Shown here: piece by piece, positions 21,757 to 31,769 of the stretch
How the letters are laid out: every line of letters starts with the position of its first letter
Position numbering within the stretch: the first letter of the stretch is position 1
NCBI GenBank assembly: GCA_026545765.1
Contig: CM048841.1
Span: 8,506,145-8,570,144 of the forward strand
Reading direction: 5' to 3'
From: Plantago major
Lineage: Eukaryota; Streptophyta; Magnoliopsida; Lamiales; Plantaginaceae
DNA length: 64,000 nucleotides
Notes under the pieces: model-generated
Database searches by the model: none
What the model was told of the DNA's origin: nothing
Seen by the model: the letters and a program-made list of their open reading frames with translations, nothing else
Position numbers and translations under genes: made by a program

Positions 21757-21850
21757 TTTTTTTTTTTTTGAAACGGCAAAGGTGACTCGAACCCCCGATC
21801 TATTGGTTGGAGGGGAAGCGTCTTACCAACTGAGCTGCGCTTCGTTGTCT
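21757..21850 (-). mobile_element. Very short tRNA-derived SINE with perfect target duplication
   Basis: On the minus strand a 94-bp insert starts AGACAACGAAGCGCAGCTC and has a Pol III box A (AGCTCAGTTGGTA, 21824-21836) and box B (GGTTCGAGTCACC, 21781-21793). It ends in an A-run (T-run 21757-21769 on the plus strand). GTATCAATTCTC flanks it exactly (21745-21756, 21851-21862), as made by LINE machinery. The tRNA-like head plus tail with no further body makes it one of the shortest SINE forms. It is not a working tRNA gene: the arms do not fold as a full cloverleaf by eye. It inserted after LTR A, so it is among the youngest events in the nest. Confidence 0.85.
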
Positions 21851-22590
21851 GTATCAATTCTCTTGAATCTTTGTTTTGTGCTTGAGATTATGTTTATTGC
21901 TAGTATGATTGTGCTTTCGCTTATCTTGAGTAGCTAAACACCCCTATTATGGGGTGGTGACTGATTCAATGCATGCTAGCTAGGGTTTATGAGATTCGAA
22001 GTGCATCGAGATTCGATTACTTGTGCTTTTTAGATTAATTGCATATCTTGCTATTATGTTTGATGCGCAATCCGTCAATATCACTGCTAGATTAAGCATT
22101 TAATCAATACACCCAAATATTTTTCGTCTTGCTTCAATCTAACAGTTAGTTGCAAACAGTAATAGTAGGATTAGCTAGATTGATTGTAGCCTAGTGGAAT
22201 TGACGCCTCCACTAGTGCTATTCATTTTTGAACTCAAGTCTGTGACAACTTGCGTAATCAATCCTGTGAATCACATATATCCTGCTAGCTAGCTTGTTGA
22301 CGTTACCACTCCATAATTTTCCCCATTCATATTTCAATCTCATTACTATCAAATTGGTTTCTAGCATTGCAAGTAGTTATTCGCTTTAGTCTATTATCTC
22401 GCCGCCGAGGCAAACCATCTTTTACTACTTTTCATATTATTGCTTTTATTCGTAAACAAGACTCAGCTTAGTTAAGTCCTTCGAGACCGACCTCGGGGTT
22501 AACTCCACTGCACTACAGGTTTTCGTAGTGTTGAGGATTAACTCTTGGCTTTAAATAAATTTAGAACTTTGATTTGACACATCAAGTTTT

Positions 22591-22607
22591 TGGCGCGCTG
22601 CTGGGGA
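22591..22607 (+). other. Athila-type primer-binding site next to LTR A
   Basis: TGGCGCGCTGCTGGGGA is a diverged form of the Athila site TGGCGCCGCTGCCGGGGA, which pairs with the 3' end of plant tRNA-Asp. It lies six bases after the LTR. Confidence 0.7.
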
Positions 22608-22790
22608 CTTAACTCCTTTGTTAAGTTTACGAATTTTAGTTACAGTATTTTTGTTTTGTTCTTTTTTCTAGTTTTTATTTTTGTTAGTCTTTTTCCTTTG
22701 TTACCTCTGTGTTCTTTGTATTGAGTGCTTGTTTTAACTAACGGGTGCTTACGTTTGCGTAGTTCTGGTGTTGTGTCTGTCTTATAGCAC

Positions 22791-23064
22791 ATGGTCGCAG
22801 ATATGGCTACCGTGGAGCAACCTTCAATGTACACACTGCTTTTACCTGTGCAAGGTGTCTATCGCCCAGCCATAGTCACACCATCTAATGTGCGGGGTCT
22901 CGAGGTTAAGAAGCATCTCCTCCAACAACTTCCGAGGTTCTATGGAGTCGAGAATGAGGACGTCATAGGTTTCTTCAGAGAAATTGAGCATTTCATCTCC
23001 GGATTGGAGAAACCCGAAGTGATTAAGGATGATGATTTGAGGCTCAGGATCTTCCCGATGTGTC
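22791..23064 (+). mobile_element. Athila gag N-terminal fragment
   Basis: The frame starts ATG at 22791 and shows the Athila gag pattern: Q/RPAIVTPSNVRG, then QQLPRFYGVENEDV and IKDDDLRLRIFPM. The same pattern occurs in the minus-strand copy (27666-27154) and in the 50.1-kb copy. It merges near 23065 into Tat protease sequence, so this is a mosaic junction. Fossil. Confidence 0.7.
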
Positions 23065-25611
23065 TCTTTGGTGGTGGATATGGTCATAGCCGGCTATGAC
23101 ATGAGCAAAGTTTTGATTGACACAGGAAGTACTTCCAACATCATTTTCATGAGCACAGTAAGGAAAATGGTGATGAGCTTAGAGGGTCTCAGACCCATTA
23201 CCACTAGCCTACTGGGATTCGGTGGCAACCAAGTCCGAGCAAGGGGAGTATAACGTCCTGAGGAGAGTAACAGAAACCCCCCGTTCCTGAGGAGAGTAAC
23301 AGAAACCCAAGTTCCTTTCCTCATCGTTGATGCTCCCTGTGAGTATAACGTCCTGATTGGCCGACCCGCCTTGAGTCGATTCAAAGCCTTGGTTTCAACT
23401 TTCCATCTCCAGATGAAGTTTCTGACCCCTAAGGGAATAGGGACATTAACAGGAAACCGACGAGAAGCATGGGAATTTTATACCCTGTCTACAAGGCATG
23501 TTTCTCGGACTTGTGATTATGAGGATGGATATCATTACAGGGGCGGCGATGAACGTGGGATAAGGCATTGCATCCCCATCCACCTAATGCACGCGGCAAG
23601 AAGAAAGGAGAAAACCCTCGGAGAGGGAATTAATTGGTTGAAAATGGGAATTGACAAGAAGCATTTGGGCAGGTCTGGTCCTCCTATGGAGGAAGTTAGA
23701 ATTGAGGAATACCGAGTTATTCCTCCTGAACCAGCCAGGGAGAGTCCCATGAAGAGTTTCTTTCATGAAAATCGGATTGAGCCCGAGGAAGAGCTTTTGA
23801 GGATTCAGCTCGTCGATGAGAGCCCGGACAAAATAGCCAAGATCGGATCGGGAATGGACGAAGAAACCACTTTGAAATTGATCGCATTCCTAAGGAAGAA
23901 TGCATATGTTTTTGCTTGGGGTACTGAGGACCTGACTCTTATTGATCTGAGGATCATGGTCCACTCCCTCAATGTGGACCCAACGATCCATCCCGTCCGA
24001 CAAAAGAAGAGAGACCATGGACCCATCCATGACCGAATCATCGCTGAGGAGGTCGACCGTCTACTTAAGGCCGGACACATCCGAGAAGTGAACTACTCGG
24101 ATTGGATTTGTAATGTCGTACTGGTGGAAAAAAGTCCCGGCAAGTGGAGGATGTGCAACGACTTCACTAGTCTCAACCGTTTTTGCCCAAAAGATCCTAA
24201 CCCACTCCCGAGGATTGATTAGTTGGTATATTCCACGGCTGGCAGTGCCCTTCTTAGCTTCATGGATGCATTCCAAGGATTCTACCAAATCCGAATGGCT
24301 GAGGAGGATATCCCAAAAACCGCCTTCATAACAGCGGGGGGTGTGTATTGTTTCGAAGTATTGCCCTTCGGTTTGAGAAATGCAGGAGCAACCTACCAAA
24401 TGTTGATGACCCTTATGTTACGGGAAGAAATTGGAAAGTCCATGGAGGTTTACGTGGACGATATTCTTGTCAAGAGCAAGGAAGCTACCGACCACATCTC
24501 ACCTGGAGAGATGCTTTAAGATCCTTCGTCGGTATGGAATGAAATTGAACCCATCAAAGTGCACATTTGGTGTAAAAGGAGGAAAGTTCCTCGGCTACAT
24601 GGTGACACGGAGGGGGGATTGAGGCTAATCCCGAGAAGATCAAAGCCATCATCGATCTCCCACACCCGAAGAAGCTAAGGGATGTCCAACGACTCATCGG
24701 AAAAGTCATTTCCCTTAGCCGATTCATCAAGCGTTCCGTGGAGAAAAATCTCCCCTTCTTCAAAACACTCAAGAAGACCGACAAGTTCGAATGGACCGAG
24801 GAGTGTAAGGTCGCATTCGAAAATCTGAAGACCTATTTAGCAACGCCACCTTTGTTAGCTAAACCCGAGGAAGGTGAACACCTCTACATCTACTTGGCCG
24901 TCTCGGCCGAAGTAATCAGTTCGGTCCTGGTTAGGATCAGCAAAAGTGAACACTTGCCCATCTACTATTTGAGCAAAGTGTTGAGCTCCAACGAGAAGAA
25001 CTATAAAGATATAGAAAAGTACGCCTTTTGCCTGATCGAAGCGGCAAGAAAGCTCAAGCCCTATTTCAAATCCCATAAGATCATCGTGTTAACCAGCCAA
25101 CCCCTGAAACAAGTGCTAGGAGACGCGGCAAAATCAGGAAGATTGGCTAAGTGGACCATAGAGTTGGGTGACCACACCATTGAATACCAAGCCCCCTCGG
25201 CAAAGAAGGCATAGGTTTTGGCCAATTTCCTAGCCGAGTACCCCCTTGCCGAGACAACTGATCAACCGTCTGAGACAGGGGAGCTCTAGAAGAATCAAGA
25301 AACGCTTAATGTACTGACAGTACATGCGGCCGAGACTAGAGATCACAAGGAGGCCGACCCAGTGGTCGAATGGATTCTAAACAAGCAGACATGATGGAAT
25401 TACCTCCACCTCCCGGAAAACCTCTTCCACCTAATGCACCGATCCAACAACCTCTCTTTGTTCCAAAGGAGTTGCCTCCCTCAGAAAAGGACGTATGGAA
25501 ACTCTATGTGGATGGGTCCTCGGCTGCACATGCAGGTGGAACTGGACTGCTGCTCATTAGTCCTGAAGGTGCCGAGATGGAATATGCCATCCGACTGACT
25601 TTTCCAGGTAC
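23065..25611 (+). mobile_element. Tat protease, reverse transcriptase and two RNase H domains
   Basis: Parts in order: aspartic protease (LIDTGSTSNIIF near 23112-23150), RT (WRMCNDFTSLNRFCPKD near 24146-24200; YVDDILVKS near 24453-24480), a first gypsy-type RNase H (about 24790-25200; SVLVRISKSEHLPIYYLSK) and a linker. A second RNase H start follows (KLYVDGSSAAHAGGTG near 25500-25548). The second, archaeal-type RNase H is diagnostic of the plant Tat lineage. The region has several breaks and is not whole. It ends where inverted Athila sequence begins. Confidence 0.88.
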
Positions 25612-25642
25612 AAATCCATCTCACTCATCCTGTGGTGAGGGC

Positions 25643-27025
25643 TAGGGCTGCAAACGAGCCGAGCTTTTTTCGAGCTGCTCGAGCTCGATAAAAGCTCGGT
25701 TCGACGAGCTCGAGCCCGAGTTCGAGCTTTTTTTTAAGCTCGAATAATCTTTCAAGCCGAGCTCGAACATTGGAATGCTCGGCTCGAAAGCTCATCGAGC
25801 AGCTCAATTATATTATTTTAATTAAATATATATATTATATAACATACATATATATAGGAATAACAAAACCCTAGTAGCAAATAAAGTAGTAAATTCATTT
25901 CATTTCCAAATAGCAGCACTATACAGCGTTCTCCACCATCCATTCCACATTCCACCGGCTGCTCCTCCATCACACCGGCACCGCACCACCTGCTCTAACC
26001 TTCCTCCTCCCCACAGATTACTTGAGGTGAGTTCTTCGTTATTCTAATCCACTTCTCCTCCCATTAATTTGTTCACTTCAGATCTGGTAATTGGGATAAC
26101 TTATGTCGAGTTTAGGAATTTCATTTATGCTTCTCTCTTGTTAATTTCTTTTTATACTCTCGTAGGAAGTGGAAGACAATGATGATTCTTTTTGATTTAT
26201 TCTTGTAGAAATAAAATAAAATCAGACTATCGATGTTATTTACAGTCTTAATATTCGCATTCAAATGATAGATTATGTGAATTTTGTTGTTTTATTTCAT
26301 TTTCAGGTTAAAGCTTGAGAAGAGAAGTTCAGATCGGAGTTTATGAAGTGACCCAACAAAATCTATTGAAGGAGAATCAGAGGCAGAGGAGAAAGATGGG
26401 TTCAAGTCGTTCAAGTCCAATTGATAGGAAATCCAGAGAAGATGAAAGCCAGCAAGACGTTAGTTGTTAGATATAAGGATGGAGCATATGAAGAATTTGA
26501 ACAAATATTAGGATGCTTATGTAATTCAATTATGTACTTTGTCAAATGTTTGATGCTCAAATTCTAGAATTAAGACATTCAAAGTTATTGAAGTTTCGAG
26601 CTGCAGATGCTATGGCAGCCATTGGAGATTTTTTGGAAGATGAAGTGGGTGATGAAGTTTTCTGGGAGCTTCCTCCTGCTCACATTTTGCAATTTTTGTC
26701 TTTTGATGTAATATAATTACATTAGTGTCTTCTTTCGAGTCAAGTTATATTCGAGCTTTGTTAATTTTCGAGCTCGCAAGCCGAGCTAAATTCGTGCTTT
26801 GTTAATTTTCGAGTTCGCGAGCCGAGCTAAATTCGAGTTTTGTCAATTCTCGAACTCCCGAGCCGAGCTAAATTCGATCTTTCGAGTTTCAATAAAAAAA
26901 AAGCTCGCGAGCCGAGCTCGAATCAAGAATTTTACCTTCGAGCTCGAGCCTAGGCCAAAATTCTCTTAACGAGCGGAGCTTTACAAAAGCTCGGCTCGGC
27001 TCGGCTCGGTTCGTTTGCAGCCCTA
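25643..27025 (+). mobile_element. Non-autonomous hAT transposon, intact ends and 8-bp target duplication
   Basis: The ends are perfect inverted repeats (TAGGGCTGCAAACGAGCCGA at 25643; its reverse complement ends at 27025). GTGAGGGC lies on both sides (25635-25642, 27026-27033), the 8-bp duplication expected for hAT. Subterminal regions are dense in GAGCTCG/GCCGAGCT on both sides (about 25650-25800 and 26740-27015). At 1,383 bp it lacks a transposase core. The middle holds an exon-like remnant. It is probably an internal-deletion derivative mobilised by an autonomous relative. Confidence 0.93.
26396..26470 (+). pseudogene. Exon-like remnant in the hAT element (possible transposase start)
   Basis: A 24-codon frame starts MGSSRSSPIDRKSREDES and ends TAG at 26470. 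Upstream are a donor-like GAGGTGAGTT (near 26026) and an acceptor-like TTTTCAGGTTAAAG (near 26304), giving a 5' UTR intron layout. Downstream (about 26575-26715) another open piece reads KLLKFRAADAMAAIGDFLEDE. This could be the two edges of a former transposase gene around a large internal deletion. No catalytic residues are present. Confidence 0.4.
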
Positions 27026-27773
27026 GTGAGGGCAATGAGAAAGCAAGTTCAGAAACCGTTCCTCAGCCTCGTAGAAGCTCTCATCGCTCATCTGCATGAA
27101 CTTCTCTATATGGGTCCGGAGCTGCCTGGTCTTCTCTGCAGGATAGAACTTGTTCATAAATGCCCTGTAAAGCTCTCCCATGTCCGGAAAGATCCTTCCT
27201 GCTGGTTCAGAAGCCAGCTCTTAGCCTTATCCTGCATAGACATAGGAAAAACTTTCTTCCTAATTTCCTCATCAGTAATAGTGATCTCCCCAACAGTAAG
27301 CGGGATCCTAGCAATCAATGCCTCAAACTCCTTTAGGATCCTGATCACGTCTTCATTGGCCATCCCATAGTACTTGGGTAAGTCATGGAAGTGATAAGCC
27401 TTGATATCCATGTTCCTGGCCTCATTAGAGAGCACAACAGCTGACCTCCCGGCCTTAATCTCACCAGGCTGCATGTAGGTTCCATAGGTGATCGCAGGCA
27501 CCTCACCAATTTGTTGGTTAATCTCTGCGTTTTCGGCCATTTCGATTGCTGCTAAGTTCTGTCTCTTGAGCTGACGAATGTGTCTATCGATTTCGTTCAC
27601 TAGAGCTTGCAAAGGTGTTCCTTGTGATCTCCTGCCAAGCATAAACCTGTAGTGAACTCTACACAATCAAAAACCTTGAAGAATCTTAGTTTCTGTTAGT
27701 GTAACAAACAACATGTTGAAAAGAAAAACAAACAAATAAAAATTCGCAATCAACCGCTAAAATAGGAATTGAC

Positions 27774-27791
27774 TCCCCGGCAGCGGCGCCA
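27774..27791 (-). other. Athila primer-binding site (minus strand)
   Basis: On the minus strand it reads TGGCGCCGCTGCCGGGGA, one mismatch from the exact complement of the plant tRNA-Asp 3' end. It lies four bases inside LTR B and confirms the inverted direction of this Athila piece. Confidence 0.85.
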
Positions 27792-27795
27792 AATT

Positions 27796-29028
27796 TGATA
27801 TGCTCAAATTACTACTTAGGAAAACAAGTAGGAAGCAGTCGTCGTAAACAGACTATGCTAACCACGAGATCGTTCGCTATGGAATCAATTAGGCTACCAC
27901 ACAGTTGAAAGCAAACAATTACTTGTAGAAATAATTTGATTTATTGAAATAGTACTTCTAATAACTAGAAAATAGAAAATGCAATGTAGTTGTTTGTAAG
28001 AATGAGGTAGAAAGAACACGGTAGTTACGATCAAGCAATGCTAATTCGCTCTAGGAATACGTTCATATTGTCACACGGTCGGTGTACTCAAAACATTCAA
28101 TCCAATTCAACCAAACGTTATTTGAAAATCTTTGAACTAGAGTAATAGTGGGTCGTCAATCCACGATCCTTAACCAAAACATTTTAGAGAATCTTTGAAC
28201 TAGCTTATTGGATTGAAAGGTTTTTACGAAGATCTTTGAACTAGCTTAACCTATATGAACGATTTCAAACCCTAGAAGCGAAATCGCAAAGCTATCACAC
28301 GCAACTACCATGTTCGGAGTGATTTAGCTACTCATAATCGAAGCAAGGATGAAAGAATACAAGATATTAATCATGATTAACACAAACATAATGATAATCG
28401 CATGCAAGCTTAAACAATTCAAGAAACTAAGCAAGAACGAATTGAATAAGATTAAACAATAGAGATTTACCACAGTAATCAGGGATTCGATATCAATCCT
28501 TCGTTAAACAAGCAAAACCAAGCTCCAAAATTGTCAAAGTATGATATGGAGTTTTTCCTATGAACTAGGTTAAGAGAAGTATGAGAGAAAAATCCCAATT
28601 CTAAGCTAATAAGGAAAAAACAAAAATCCTAATCTGCGTCTGTCACCGTGGCGGAAGGAATAGCTCGTCGCGGTGAGCCTTCTTAATCGAAGAATATATA
28701 GCTCTCGCATAATCTCGCCGCGGCGGGCAAATCCCTTCGCCGTAGCGAACTTCAATCTTCAAAATATAAGCTCTTTCGCAAAATCTCGCCAATGATCGAT
28801 TTCTCGCCAAGGCAAACCATCCGCAATTTCTGTCCAAGCTCAGAAATCTGGCCACAAGTAGCTATGCTGCAACTCGTCCTCATTAAGCTCAAAAGATTTC
28901 AAATCCTACAAAATGTAAAGAAAACACCAAAGCGTAAAAACGAACTAAAAAGACTATAAAACTAAAGATAAAGACTCACAAAGACCGCTAAAAAGGACCC
29001 AATGAGACTCTAAATTATCGTCTCATCA
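27796..29028 (-). repeat. Athila LTR B (minus strand)
   Basis: A 1,233-bp LTR that on the minus strand starts TGATGAGACGATAATTTAG and ends TTTGAGCATATCA. It is clearly the same family as the Athila LTRs at 36.5, 45.1 and 48.8 kb. It contains GC-rich CGCCGCGGCG-type blocks (about 28650-28830). No partner LTR of this piece is present. Confidence 0.88.
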
Positions 29029-29545
29029 AGATGGTATAAAACCGACTCATCAAACGTTTGATGAGTCGGTTTATCGTTCATTTGTCTTTTTACGTCTTTT
29101 ATCATGAGTATAGTTTATTTGATTTGAGTCAAAGGCCAAAGGGCAAAACAATACCTGTAAGAACTAGCTGCCATTGCGATACGCCAACAACCGCTTGACT
29201 TGCGCCAAGAATCGTGAGTTATCGGACGCCAGCTTCAAACCGGCATGTTAGTTCATCTAGACAACTGCTTTGCCCCTTTGACGTCTTTTGACTCCAAATC
29301 TCGATATTTTAGCCTTCCCGCTCCACTTCTAGCATCCATACGAGGAATTGGAACTCCATATCTTGTAGGTGCATATAAAATACACCATTTTGCCTTCAAT
29401 TAGTGCGGTTTAGCCAAATATCTACAAAACACACAAAGAACAAAACAAGTAAAAATACTCTAGGAAAACTAAATAAAACTATACTCAAGGATGACTAAAA
29501 GAAGGTAAAAAAGACCAAATGAGATAGTATAAAACCGACTCATCA
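29029..29545. repeat. Head-to-head LTR-start foldback with a perfect palindrome
   Basis: Three starts of LTR-A type meet here. One ends at 29052 pointing left, one starts at 29059 pointing right, and one starts at 29545 pointing left. The unit 29059-29545 therefore has inverted ends TGATGAGTCGGTTT. Its right arm (about 29256-29545) is a close inverted match to 21050-21345, and its left arm is shorter and diverged. The first two starts form a perfect 30-bp palindrome at 29041-29070 (half: ACCGACTCATCAAAC). It looks like a rearranged, foldback-like LTR derivative. Confidence 0.75.
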
Positions 29546-29546
29546 C

Positions 29547-29873
29547 TTGGATATGTTGGAATCCACAAGAAGCACTGCTCTTGCCCGCACGATCGGCTAT
29601 CAGGAAACCATGGCAAGAGCTTACAACAAACACATGAATAAGAGAGATATCCAGGTAGGCAATCTCGTACTCAGGAGATCTAGCATCCTCGACAAAATTG
29701 GGAAACTTGAGCCCAACTGGGAGGGACCTTATATGGTTACCCGAGCAAGCATCAATGGAAGCTATGAGCTAGCCGACCTACCAAAAAGGCCCTCAAAAGA
29801 ACCTGGAACGCCAAGAATCTTCAGAAGTTCTATGCTTGAAAATCATTGTGATGAGTTTTCCGAGCTTCAATGA
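29547..29873 (+). mobile_element. Tat integrase C-terminal part
   Basis: The sequence resumes Tat pol: LARTIGYQETMARAYNKHM, then VGNLVLRRS, then KLEPNWEGPYMV. This is the typical integrase end of Tat/Ogre-like elements, ending at a stop at 29873. It shows that everything from 25612 to 29545 is foreign to the Tat element. Confidence 0.85.
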
Positions 29874-30041
29874 AATCATCTTTTGTCCTATATACATTTC
29901 TGTCAAGATATATAAACTGGATGGGGACGTCCGAAAAGATAATCTTTCAAAAGAATATCTTGGACCGACCCCTACCATCTCGGCCAAACCAGACCTGAGG
30001 AGTCTCGGTAATGCCACTAAAAGATGGAACCCCTAAGTTAT

Positions 30042-31076
30042 TGAAAGTGCAAATGTTCAGTCGGTGTTGTCACAACACTGTCAGACTGTATATTGCACTT
30101 GACTCCTTCTACTTTATGTTTTACCTTTATTCACCTAATTGGATTCCACGGTTTTAGTTTGTATTGTGCAGGTTCGATTCAGTTAAGCAAGAAGGAAAGC
30201 AATCGAAGAAGGAAGGAAAGCGTGTGAAGCAAGTAGGAAAGAATAACAAGGAAGAAACAATAAGGAAAGCAAATCTACACTTTCCTTATTAAAGAAGAGA
30301 GCAAAGGAAATATTCGTAAGAGAAGAATTCGAAGATACAAGTCAAGATCTTTTAGAGCAAACAAAAGGAACTTACCATCTAGTGTCTAGGGTTGTAAACC
30401 TATATAAGAAGCTAGTCGTAGTTCACCCAAAGTACGAGTTCATACAGCCGTTCTGAGTGTATTCACTGCACGACCTTGATATTCGTCTAAGCTTCAATCT
30501 ACTTGGTGCTAGAGTAGAATTGTGTGTCAATTCAGTAGCTTATTCATCCATAGCTTGGATTTTTGTAATTAAGCTGTGGAGTGTCCTTGTAATTCATTAT
30601 TGTAGTGAGTTACATTTGCCTTTAAGGCTCGGAAGGTTATAATATATTAACCTTCTAGAAAACCCAAACTTGGTGTCTTTACTTTCTGCTGTGTACTTAT
30701 CTTGTTCAGTAGATTAGTAGTGTGTTAGAGTAATTTACTGTTCTAGTTATTACTCTAGTCAATTTAGTATATCGAAGAAACTTTGTGATAGTGTTCTTGG
30801 ATGTACTAAATACACTAAGTTACTTTTACTTTTACGCTGTTGCTATTCTGCTTGTGTGTTTAAATTCTGTAGTTTAAATACACTATTTCTTTCTGTATCA
30901 AAGACACTAAGTAATAGTTCTCCTTGGGTATTTTGATTAGTATAAGTGTTAAAGAGTGTTTGTCTTGTTATATACACTGTTTAATACGGTATATCAAAGA
31001 TACTACTCTATAGTATTCTTTGGTGTATTGTATACACTTGTCTATCCTATACCAAATCCTGGTCCATACATTTTCA
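30042..31076 (+). mobile_element. Solo LTR, 1.0 kb, with 5-bp target duplication GTTAT
   Basis: It starts TGAAAGTGCAAATG and ends CATACATTTTCA. GTTAT lies on both sides (30037-30041, 31077-31081), a perfect duplication. It contains a TATA box (CCTATATAAGAAG, about 30399-30411) and short inverted repeats near its start (TGTTGTCACAACA). There is no interior, primer site or tract, so it is a solo LTR left by LTR-LTR recombination. Plus strand follows from the TATA box. The superfamily is not certain. Confidence 0.85.
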
Positions 31077-31081
31077 GTTAT

Positions 31082-31769
31082 AATCTGAATAGGGGCATAT
31101 ATGAAAATGACTGGTATAGCCGACCAGGCTCTACACCAACTTTGCCGAGGAACCAGGAAATAAAGAAAATATTTCTTCAACATGGTTCATGCAAAAACAT
31201 CAAGTGAAGCCCCTCGGATTATACAAATCCACGACTCACTATACGATCAAGGATTTGAAACAGGATCATAAGAATCCGAACTCAATTCCTTGAAACAGTT
31301 GTGAAACACATCTTATTCATCCGAGCTAATTGAATAAGACTCGATGAAATCAACCAAATGAAGTTCTTCAGAATATTCAAAGCACAATGCAATAACAAAG
31401 CTATCGGCCGGATATGAAAAATCCGTGCACAAGTATTTGAAGCATTAGCGTACAAATTTACTCACTTGTCCGAGCTAACTAATCTATAGACTCGATAAGA
31501 AGGAAAAGTAAAAACTTCACATTAAGCCGACGAGTAACACTTGCATAAAATTAGATTGCATTAAAATCGAAGGAAGCCAGGTTCGGCGTTACATAGTAGG
31601 TCAGCCTCGGATCTTGCAGAATTAGCATTCACAACAAGTAAAGATAAAAGATACGAGACTGACCGACAAAAGAATGGGACCCTCACAAACCGAGGGCATA
31701 GTTAGCAAAATAAAAAGCCCTATAAACTAAGTGTTCTACTTGACACACTTTACAAAATGATTGTGAGGG
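31082..31769 (+). mobile_element. Tat region between pol and the antisense gene
   Basis: Continuation of the Tat element after the solo LTR. No plus-strand coding is evident. Motifs such as CGAGCTAA...GAATAAGACTCGAT recur (near 31320 and 31470), hinting at degenerate repeats. Confidence 0.6.

Larger units (their letters stand above)
21050..22584 (+). repeat. Athila-type LTR (call it LTR A) inside the Tat gag
   Basis: The LTR starts TGATGTGTCGGTTTTATACC and ends TTGACACATCA. An Athila-type primer site follows (TGGCGCGCTGCTGGGGA, 22591-22607), so it is a 5' LTR on the plus strand. Its U3 holds repeated AATCGGCGA motifs, and a SINE sits inside. Its start is closely related to the inverted copy ending at 29545. 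No matching target duplication was found, so the surroundings have been rearranged. Confidence 0.8.
25612..27793 (-). mobile_element. Inverted Athila gag and leader, interrupted by a hAT element
   Basis: The minus-strand gag resembles the Athila copy at 50.1 kb: NEARNMDIKAYHFHDLPKYYGM, DEEIRKKVFPMSMQDKAKSW, and beyond the hAT insert ESFYEAEERFLNLL. It is preceded on the minus strand by an Athila leader and primer site and by LTR B. The piece contains only the front of gag, so it is a truncated element joined to Tat sequence at about 25612. Confidence 0.8.

Noticed and set aside
21757-21850. Possible functional tRNA gene
   Set aside because: Box A and box B are present, but the arms do not fold as a standard cloverleaf by eye, and an A-tail plus 12-bp target duplications show it is a retroposed SINE-like insert.
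21045-29550. One large composite insertion from 21050 to 29545 bounded by inverted LTR-A starts
   Set aside because: Tat protease-RT-RNase H lies inside this span and the flanking bases (GCCAC and CTTGG) do not match, so it is not a single insertion.
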